Below are positions 1 through 4,541 of a stretch of 5,274 nucleotides of DNA, piece after piece (position 1 is the stretch's first letter; the number at the start of each line of letters is the position of its first letter). The translations under genes were made by a program, and so were the position numbers. The DNA comes from Promethearchaeota archaeon (GTDB lineage: Archaea > Asgardarchaeota > Lokiarchaeia > Sigynarchaeales > SOKP01): NCBI GenBank assembly GCA_030608765.1, contig JAUWDN010000113.1, positions 1 through 5,274 on the forward strand, written 5' to 3'. The notes below the pieces were generated by a model that saw nothing but the letters and a program-made list of their open reading frames with translations, had not been told where the DNA came from and searched no databases.

Positions 1-51
1 ATCTTCTGTTAACTGCCTAATTTCTATATTATCTATTTTTGAGGTAGTCAT
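1..51 (-). CDS. N-terminal fragment of a probable GNAT-family acetyltransferase (gene runs off the left edge)
   Basis: An ATG at 49-51 on the minus strand opens a frame with no stop to the window edge, giving 17 residues that end IEIRQLTED. A beta strand of the form 'I-x-I-R-x-L-T-x-x-D' is the usual opening of GNAT N-acetyltransferases, so that is the likely family. With only 17 residues neither the acetyl-CoA loop nor any substrate can be seen. The gene lies 48 bp downstream of the LsrF-like gene on the same strand. That gap contains a T9 tract on the coding strand, so the gene may be transcribed separately. I see no Shine-Dalgarno before the ATG. It could also be an unrelated protein or a chance frame. 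Confidence 0.45.
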   Translation of the reverse strand, partial: MTTSKIDNIEIRQLTED

Positions 52-56
52 TGTAT

Positions 57-65
57 AAAAAAAAA
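57..65 (-). terminator. T9 tract, probable archaeal transcription terminator of the LsrF-like gene
   Basis: Nine consecutive A on the plus strand read as T9 on the coding strand, 34 bp after the stop of the LsrF-like gene and just before the next start codon. Archaeal RNA polymerase can terminate at plain U-rich tracts without a hairpin, and no strong hairpin precedes this one. In an AT-rich genome such a run may also arise by chance. Confidence 0.4.
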
Positions 66-99
66 GTAGGTTAGTCAATTAAATTTAAAATCTAAAAAA

Positions 100-882
100 T
101 TATAATCCTATTGGGCCATCCTGATAAATGCCATAAGCCTCATCCACAGAAGCATTTTCGTGAACAATTGCTCTCACGGCTTGGATCATTCCTATTGGTT
201 TATCAGATTGGAATATATTCCTCCCCATGTCTACACCAACAGCTCCAGCATTTATAGCATTTTTGGCCATTTGCAACGCCTCTTTTTCAGGTGTTTTCTT
301 ACCTCCCGCAATAACGACGGGTACGGGACAAATACTGGTAACATTTTCAAAATTATCGCAATAATATGTTTTAACAAAAGTGGCGCCTAACTCAGCGGCC
401 ATTCTACTTGCCATTCCTAAGTACCGGTCGTCTCTAACCATTTCTCTCCCAACAGCAGTAACAGCTAAGGTAGGAATCCCGTATTCTTGCCCCCAATTGA
501 CAAGCTTGGATAAATTCATTAAACTTTGTTTTTCAAACTCTCCACCAACAAAAATTGAGCAAGTTATCGCTGAGACATTTAATCGTATCGCTTCCTCAAT
601 GGTTACATTAATTTCTTCATTTGAGAGATCTTTTAACATGCTAGCTCCCGCAGATACTCTTAAAACAATCGGAATATCGAAATCGGCAGAAACACAGCTT
701 CTCAACATTCCGCGAGTAAGCATAAGCGCATCAGCGTATTGAAATAGAGGGTTTAGATCTCCAAAACACTTTAAAGCCCCCGGTATGTTACCAAAATAGC
801 CATGATCCACAGCAAGCATGACACAATGCCCTGATTTAGGCTTTATAATTCTTGCTAATCGGTTTTGCATTCCCCAATCCAT
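100..882 (-). CDS. lsrF: LsrF-like 3-hydroxy-5-phosphonooxypentane-2,4-dione thiolase / DhnA-type class I aldolase
   Basis: This 260-residue TIM-barrel protein belongs to the DeoC/FbaB/DhnA aldolase superfamily and looks closest to LsrF. LsrF transfers an acetyl group from phosphorylated 3-hydroxypentane-2,4-dione (the isomerised AI-2 product) to CoA, giving DHAP and acetyl-CoA in the cytosol. Shared landmarks are DWGMQ at 2-6, VMLAVDHGYF at 21-30, VKTYY at 170-174, VIAGGKK at 190-196 and GVDMGRNIFQSD at 216-227. K171 aligns with the Schiff-base K203 of E. coli LsrF, and D26 lies in the conserved DHG. The protein lacks about 32 residues present at the E. coli N-terminus. An in-frame TAA five codons before the ATG rules out a longer product. 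No lsrK, lsrR, lsrG or transporter gene is visible, so other activities remain possible, such as fructose-bisphosphate aldolase or ADH-synthase-like chemistry. The family call is secure; the substrate is inferred. Confidence 0.88.
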   Translation of the reverse strand: MDWGMQNRLARIIKPKSGHCVMLAVDHGYFGNIPGALKCFGDLNPLFQYADALMLTRGMLRSCVSADFDIPIVLRVSAGASMLKDLSNEEINVTIEEAIRLNVSAITCSIFVGGEFEKQSLMNLSKLVNWGQEYGIPTLAVTAVGREMVRDDRYLGMASRMAAELGATFVKTYYCDNFENVTSICPVPVVIAGGKKTPEKEALQMAKNAINAGAVGVDMGRNIFQSDKPIGMIQAVRAIVHENASVDEAYGIYQDGPIGL

Positions 883-906
883 ATTTAATTCACTTTAGTC
901 TGTTTT

Positions 907-915
907 TATATATAT
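907..915 (-). promoter_or_regulatory. TATA box for the LsrF-like gene, predicting a leaderless transcript
   Basis: On the minus strand an A-rich BRE-like stretch leads into an alternating TATATATA run centred near 911, 29 bp before the ATG. Archaeal TATA boxes lie about 26-27 bp before the transcription start. Initiation would therefore fall within a few bases of the ATG. The weak Shine-Dalgarno-like AGTGA at 889-893 would then lie outside the mRNA. Confidence 0.55.
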
Positions 916-962
916 TTTTGTTTTGATAAAGTATGAAAAATATAAATTCATTATCTTTTTAG

Positions 963-982
963 TACTTTTCCATAGAAAAGTA
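963..982. repeat. Perfect 8-bp inverted repeat with a 4-nt centre
   Basis: TACTTTTC and GAAAAGTA flank CATA exactly. It lies between the zinc-ribbon gene stop (about 40 bp upstream on the minus strand) and the LsrF-like promoter (TATA about 60 bp downstream). It could be a transcript hairpin at the end of the zinc-ribbon gene, or an operator upstream of the LsrF-like gene. No long T tract follows it on the minus strand, so a classic intrinsic terminator is not supported. Confidence 0.4.
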
Positions 983-1021
983 ATATCTTAAAAGAAATTG
1001 GCTGTAATAAAGAGAGTTAGA

Positions 1022-1870
1022 TTAGTTCTTTATCCTATTGGCTAGTTCGTTCGAAAATCTTTGTTTAATAAATTCTTTTATTATTAAGACGCGTTTTTTA
1101 TTAATTGTAGACACTACTAACTTTTCCTTTAACTGTTTTATTAAATCCTTTTCACTAATCCTTTTGCTGTTCTCTAAGAGCGTTTTAGTGAACTCTACAT
1201 CTTTTATAAATTGATTAATATATTGAGCTAAATATTTTAATTGTTCGCCTTTATCTTTCCTTCCTAACGCGTTATTCAATATTGATTTTTCGAAATCACA
1301 TGTTGTTTTCCATGGTTTGTGTATAACATGTTTGCGATTATTGATTAAAAACGCACCGGTATTATTATCTTTGAATGCTGTATAAAAGTAATTTTGATTA
1401 TTAAATACATATGTGTCGAATTCAACATCTTTTATAGCATTACCATTTCGATACTGAAGAGGTATTAATCTATCAAATATTTCGTCTAATTGATCTATAT
1501 TAATCTTAAATTCTTCACTTCTTAAAACAAAAGAGGGATAATCGAATAATTTAGCGTGTATTAAACCAATTACACAGTTAAAGCCAAAAGCATCAATTAA
1601 TTTATCCAGAGTTAAATCGATCATTTCTTTTGACAAAATTCTGTCTTGATCTGATGAAACAGAGGCGTCTATTACATCATATCCGATGATTTGTCCTTTA
1701 GTTGAAATAAAAACTATAAAATTGTGATCTGTACATACTGCTCCTTGTGGGATCTTAATCTTCACCGTACCAAATTTCTTTTGATGAAACAGTGATTCTG
1801 GAACATTTATTTGCTTTTCGGCTCCACATTTTGGACATGCAACCCTAAATCCTTTTAAACTACTACTCAT
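1022..1870 (-). CDS. Asgard-type zinc-ribbon protein of unknown function
   Basis: The 282-residue soluble protein has no signal peptide or membrane segment. Its N-terminus looks like a treble-clef or ribbon-type metal site: C12-P-K-C15, then C46-x2-H49 about 30 residues later. Between and after these come QKKFGTVKIKIPQGAVC (30-46) and the strand-rich IIGYDVID (61-68). I associate this Cys-x2-Cys / 'IP.G..C..H.F..F' layout with a large paralogous set of uncharacterised Lokiarchaeal proteins, but I cannot name a domain. Residues 70-200 look mixed alpha/beta. Residues 205-282 are Lys/Glu-rich and mostly helical, and may act as a docking arm. The ATG is supported by GAGG at 1877-1880, six bases upstream, with a second GAGG behind it. 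The gene lies 139 bp before the LsrF-like gene on the same strand, too far to assume co-transcription. Function unknown. Confidence 0.8.
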   Translation of the reverse strand: MSSSLKGFRVACPKCGAEKQINVPESLFHQKKFGTVKIKIPQGAVCTDHNFIVFISTKGQIIGYDVIDASVSSDQDRILSKEMIDLTLDKLIDAFGFNCVIGLIHAKLFDYPSFVLRSEEFKINIDQLDEIFDRLIPLQYRNGNAIKDVEFDTYVFNNQNYFYTAFKDNNTGAFLINNRKHVIHKPWKTTCDFEKSILNNALGRKDKGEQLKYLAQYINQFIKDVEFTKTLLENSKRISEKDLIKQLKEKLVVSTINKKRVLIIKEFIKQRFSNELANRIKN

Positions 1871-1876
1871 TCAATT

Positions 1877-1880
1877 CCTC
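1877..1880 (-). promoter_or_regulatory. Shine-Dalgarno for the zinc-ribbon gene
   Basis: On the coding strand GAGG is followed by AATTGA and the ATG, a standard spacing of six bases. A second GAGG at 1883-1886 adds to a G-rich leader that stands out in otherwise AT-rich DNA. This fixes the start at 1870. Confidence 0.6.
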
Positions 1881-1901
1881 AACCTCAATTATTATATTCT
1901 C

Positions 1902-1916
1902 AAGTGCATTGCACTT
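1902..1916. repeat. Perfect 15-bp palindrome, candidate operator
   Basis: AAGTGCA and TGCACTT are exact reverse complements around a single central T. The element lies 32-46 bp upstream of the zinc-ribbon start, about where its transcription start would fall if the AT-run at 1930-1950 supplies the TATA box. It is among the few GC-containing blocks in this spacer. Odd-length two-fold symmetric sites of this size suit a dimeric helix-turn-helix repressor, but no regulator gene is nearby. Confidence 0.45.
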
Positions 1917-1931
1917 ACGATAAATAGAAAT

Positions 1932-1950
1932 ATATATCAATGTGATATAT
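1932..1950. repeat. Inverted repeat with 8-bp arms, overlapping a probable TATA region
   Basis: ATATATCA and TGATATAT are exact reverse complements around ATG. Read on the minus strand, the AT-rich arms could serve as the TATA box for the zinc-ribbon gene. The centre is 32 bp from the centre of the palindrome at 1902-1916, about three helical turns. Low-complexity AT arms make chance symmetry more likely here than in the neighbouring element. Confidence 0.35.
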
Positions 1951-1999
1951 TCATATTTTTTTCGACAGAAATAGTAAAAAAGTTTTCCTTAAAAAACTT

Positions 2000-2018
2000 A
2001 AACATTTTCAAACATTTT
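2000..2018. repeat. Short tandem direct repeat (two 9-bp units, 10-bp period)
   Basis: AAACATTTT occurs twice, separated by one C, in the spacer between the zinc-ribbon and ferredoxin genes. A 10-bp period would place both copies on the same face of the helix. The sequence is AT-rich and this may be chance. The rest of 2019-2113 holds only AT-rich DNA with no clear single promoter. Confidence 0.25.
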
Positions 2019-2113
2019 TTAACTAGAATTATAATTTTTAGATACCTCTAAAATTAAACTTCAAAATAGTAAAAATAATTTTTTAAACATATAACTACTA
2101 TAAATGAAAAATT

Positions 2114-2323
2114 GTGAAGATTATTGTAATTGATAATGTCTTATGCATAAAATGTAGAGATTGTGTAGACGAATGTCCCGAAAACCTTTTTTACTCTCCT
2201 CCCACTATAATTGGTGAAAAAAGACAGGTATCCTTTAAAGATCCAAACAAAAGATGTAATTATTGTGGACAATGCATCGATATTTGCCCCACTAAGGCTA
2301 TTAATTACGAAAATGAAAATTAA
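2114..2323 (+). CDS. 2[4Fe-4S] ferredoxin
   Basis: A 69-residue soluble electron carrier with two classic cluster motifs: C11-x2-C14-x2-C17-x3-C21-Pro and C48-x2-C51-x2-C54-x3-C58-Pro. All eight ligands are present. As in this family, the fourth cysteine of each motif should complete the other cluster, giving two low-potential [4Fe-4S] centres. The linker between motifs (22-47) is about 10-15 residues longer than in clostridial ferredoxins and includes a Pro pair and Lys/Arg residues. The GTG at 2114 is the only usable start: an in-frame TGA lies at 2105-2107, and the ATG at 2104 is out of frame. No Shine-Dalgarno is visible, so the message may be leaderless or weakly translated. The gene ends inside the stop codon of the convergent rubredoxin-MBL gene. 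Redox partner unknown; that neighbour is a candidate. Confidence 0.92.
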   Translation: MKIIVIDNVLCIKCRDCVDECPENLFYSPPTIIGEKRQVSFKDPNKRCNYCGQCIDICPTKAINYENEN

Positions 2324-3057
2324 ATCTTCACAGACTTTAAAAGATCATCAAACTTAGATTTCCAATCAGAATAATCAAGTACATAATCAAACCCACATAC
2401 TTTACGAAGTTCGTGCTTCGAATTGAGAATAGTATTCATTACCTTAGCACCTTCTATAGTTTTATTTCGTGGACCGTAAGGATTAAAATGCATATTACCA
2501 CCAGAAACAGATACATAATCACAAATGAAGAATACATCTTTAAATAAATAAATGGTAAATCCGGGAGTGTGACCATTAATGTGATATGCTTTAATTTCAG
2601 AAAAATTATAATCATTCCCAAATTTTTTATCGAAAGAATATTTTTGAGCAAGATTTTGTTTAGAATCCTCCTCGTGAATCCATAAAAAAGCAGAGTAATA
2701 ACTACGGTATAGATTTGAAGCTCCAAGAAAATGATGATGCGTAAACATGATTTTATCCATTCTATCTATATCTTTACTGAAGGTGGAAGGGCAATCAATC
2801 CAAATTATCTGGTTTTCTGTCTTGACACAATATGCTGAATGTTCTAATCCAAGAGGGGGTGAAGAATTTAACCGAATTACTTTATCATTTACTTCTGTTT
2901 CAATTATATTATAATTTTCAGAACATTCTTCTGCTGTAATAAAATTTACATTTAGCGTACCACAGAAAGGGCAGTGTTCAGGAAAGTACCCGATCATATT
3001 GAAACCGCACACTTTACAAACATATTGTTCTTTTATAAATAACGAAATTCCTATCAC
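2320..3057 (-). CDS. Rubredoxin-like domain fused to a metallo-beta-lactamase fold with a reduced metal site
   Basis: 245 residues. Residues 11-34 form a short rubredoxin-type knuckle pair, C14-x2-C17 and C29-P-x-C32-G, as in the C-terminal iron domain of rubrerythrin; it should hold one Fe (or Zn). Residues 50-240 are an MBL domain, with IIWID at 84-88, THHHFLGASN at 106-115, GHTPG at 162-166 and FICD at 177-180. In the usual H-x-H-x-D-H motif, H107 and H109 remain, but the Asp and last His are L111 and G112. H163 and D180 are kept. No terminal His is seen where the chain reads CGFDYVLD (221-228). Site 1 is therefore complete and site 2 lost, suggesting a mononuclear metal centre. Reaction unknown; electron transfer or oxygen/sulfur redox chemistry is plausible. 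GTG is the only start before an upstream in-frame stop at 3112-3114, and no RBS precedes it. Confidence 0.8.
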   Translation of the reverse strand: MIGISLFIKEQYVCKVCGFNMIGYFPEHCPFCGTLNVNFITAEECSENYNIIETEVNDKVIRLNSSPPLGLEHSAYCVKTENQIIWIDCPSTFSKDIDRMDKIMFTHHHFLGASNLYRSYYSAFLWIHEEDSKQNLAQKYSFDKKFGNDYNFSEIKAYHINGHTPGFTIYLFKDVFFICDYVSVSGGNMHFNPYGPRNKTIEGAKVMNTILNSKHELRKVCGFDYVLDYSDWKSKFDDLLKSVKI

Positions 3058-3096
3058 CGTTGATTTATTTATTATACCGACATTTATGTAAGTAAA

Positions 3097-3105
3097 ATTA
3101 TAAAA
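3097..3105 (-). promoter_or_regulatory. Possible TATA element for the rubredoxin-MBL gene
   Basis: On the minus strand TTTTATAAT is centred about 44 bp before the GTG start. That would put transcription initiation near 3075 and leave a short leader of about 18 bases. The whole spacer is AT-rich, so other placements are possible. Confidence 0.3.
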
Positions 3106-3144
3106 TAATTTTTAACTCAGTAATTCAATAAAACATTAAGAAAT

Positions 3145-3156
3145 AAATATATATAA
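3145..3156 (+). promoter_or_regulatory. TATA box for the M28 peptidase gene
   Basis: AAATATATATAA preceded by the A-rich AGAAATA matches an archaeal BRE/TATA arrangement. Initiation would fall near 3177, giving a leader of about 40 bases that includes the Shine-Dalgarno at 3204-3212. Confidence 0.5.
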
Positions 3157-3177
3157 CTTATAACCTCAAACTCAATT

Positions 3178-3199
3178 TTGTTTTAATTTAGAAAAACAA
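3178..3199 (+). repeat. 7-bp inverted repeat in the M28 leader
   Basis: TTGTTTT and AAAACAA pair exactly across an 8-nt loop, ending five bases before the Shine-Dalgarno. With a single G-C pair the RNA stem would be weak. A role in translation or as a DNA site is only a possibility. Confidence 0.25.
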
Positions 3200-3203
3200 C
3201 GCT

Positions 3204-3212
3204 AAGGAGTGA
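3204..3212 (+). promoter_or_regulatory. Strong Shine-Dalgarno that places the M28 start at TTG 3218
   Basis: AAGGAGTGA complements most of the archaeal 16S 3' end. The in-frame GTG at 3209 lies inside this element and so cannot be its start. The in-frame TTG at 3218 follows after five bases, a normal spacing. The ATG at 3222 is out of frame. Confidence 0.7.
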
Positions 3213-3217
3213 TAATC

Positions 3218-4498
3218 TTGAATGATAATATTTCTAAAGATGATTCAAAATACATGTATGAAATAATCCAATCTATTATTGATGAATGTGGCCCAAGAAT
3301 GCCATGTAGTCCACAAGAGGCTCAAGGTGCCGAAATAATCAAAAAGGAATTAGAACTAGTATGTGATGATGTCGATTTAGAACCTTTTTCTTGTAACCCC
3401 AATGCGTTTATAGGATTTATTAAAGTTGATGTCGTTTTAGTTTTATTATCGTTTATATCGTTTTTTCTAATTCCACTCAATTTATTTAATTATTGGGGAT
3501 ACTTAATGTCATTTTTATCTTTTAGTTTCAATTTAATTGCCTTCTTAATTCTATGGAATGAGTTTTTTAATTATCGAGAATTTATTGATCCATTATTTAA
3601 ATCTAGAAATTCACAAAATGTTATTGGGAAAATTTACCCCGAAGAAGAAGTCAAAAAAATCCTAATTTTTTCCGGTCACCACGATAGCGCACTACAATTT
3701 AATTTATTAACTTATTTAAAAATAGGTTATCCAATAGTGATCTTTTTAGGCTTAGGAATTATGTTCCTATGGTTGTTAGTATCAATTGTTGTTATTCTAT
3801 TAATTCTAATTAACTTGTTTTTCTACGAATTATTTTTCTTATTCGTTCTAATTTTATTTTTAATAGGTACCCCGGCGTTTATAGGGTTATTTCTTTTCGT
3901 TCCTTTTGGAGAAAAGGCAAACAAAGTGCCTGGAGCTGTTGACAATTTAAGTGCAGTAGCAATTGTATTAGCTCTTGGTAAAATCCTCAAAAAAAATAAA
4001 GAATTAGTACCTAACAATACAGAAATTAGATTAATTTCTTTCGGCTGCGAGGAGGCAGGTTTAAGAGGCGCTTTTCGGTATGTAGCTAAGCATTTTGATG
4101 AATTAAAAAGATTCGAAGCAGAATGCGTCAATATGGATGCGATCCATAGTAAGGACAATATAACAATTATCGATTTTGAACCCTCAACGAGAACTAAGCA
4201 CTCTGAGATTGTAGTCGAAAAAATTATTAACGCAGCTAAATCTTCCCAGATCAAAATTAAAGCTTCCGCTATGGGAGGTTCTAGCACTTTCGAGAAAATT
4301 GTTGGTCAAATCACTGGAGGTACTGATGCTACCGCCTTTTCAAAAGCAGGAATTAAAGCCGTAAATATATCTGCTATGGATCTGAATAAGATGCTTAAAT
4401 TTTATCACCAACCTACAGATACTTTGGATAAAATTGAAAAAGAATCCCTTGAGCGCGTTTTACAGATATGTATTGCTTATATTATAAATGAATCATGA
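3218..4498 (+). CDS. Membrane-embedded M28-family zinc peptidase
   Basis: 426 residues counted from TTG 3218. This is a metallopeptidase of family M28 (aminopeptidase Y/S-like fold), with all co-catalytic zinc residues visible: H154 in GHHDS with the adjacent D156, bridging D242 in PGAVDN, general base E278 and ligand E279 in CEEAG, D307 in NMDAI, and H397 in YHQPTDT. It is therefore probably active. A conserved-looking N-terminal helix region (about 20-60, with CGPRMPCS) leads to two membrane segments near 65-88 and 93-117. A further strongly hydrophobic block at 168-229 (two to four segments) is inserted between the H154 and D242 ligands. The C-terminal catalytic half is soluble. Ordinary secreted M28 enzymes lack these segments. 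No signal peptide precedes the first segment. Likely role is trimming of peptides at the membrane; substrate unknown. The gene converges on the CPBP protease gene 43 bp downstream. Confidence 0.88.
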   Translation: MNDNISKDDSKYMYEIIQSIIDECGPRMPCSPQEAQGAEIIKKELELVCDDVDLEPFSCNPNAFIGFIKVDVVLVLLSFISFFLIPLNLFNYWGYLMSFLSFSFNLIAFLILWNEFFNYREFIDPLFKSRNSQNVIGKIYPEEEVKKILIFSGHHDSALQFNLLTYLKIGYPIVIFLGLGIMFLWLLVSIVVILLILINLFFYELFFLFVLILFLIGTPAFIGLFLFVPFGEKANKVPGAVDNLSAVAIVLALGKILKKNKELVPNNTEIRLISFGCEEAGLRGAFRYVAKHFDELKRFEAECVNMDAIHSKDNITIIDFEPSTRTKHSEIVVEKIINAAKSSQIKIKASAMGGSSTFEKIVGQITGGTDATAFSKAGIKAVNISAMDLNKMLKFYHQPTDTLDKIEKESLERVLQICIAYIINES

Positions 4499-4541
4499 AA
4501 TAGGTTTAGTGTAGGTCCAAGATTAATAATTTTAGCTTAAG

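Noticed and set aside
380..742. Open frame of 120 codons on the plus strand, and the 76-codon plus-strand frame at 160-390
   Set aside because: Both lie opposite the LsrF-like gene, have no recognisable motif or RBS, and are explained as antisense shadows of a well-conserved coding region.
1871..2113. Possible small RNA, riboswitch or CRISPR in the divergent spacer
   Set aside because: Apart from the inverted and direct repeats listed, it is low-complexity AT with no stable GC-paired structure, no regularly spaced repeats and no tRNA-like sequence.
2104..2133. Nine-codon ATG mini-frame overlapping the ferredoxin start, as a possible leader peptide
   Set aside because: There is no Shine-Dalgarno, attenuator or conserved composition, and short frames like this are expected by chance in AT-rich DNA.
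2454..2726. 90-codon minus-strand frame with a hydrophobic product
   Set aside because: It is an out-of-frame shadow inside the rubredoxin-MBL gene, whose motifs cover the same bases. The hydrophobic look comes from T-rich codons.
3823..4287. 154-codon minus-strand frame
   Set aside because: It lies antisense to the catalytic half of the M28 peptidase, whose metal ligands are encoded on the plus strand here.
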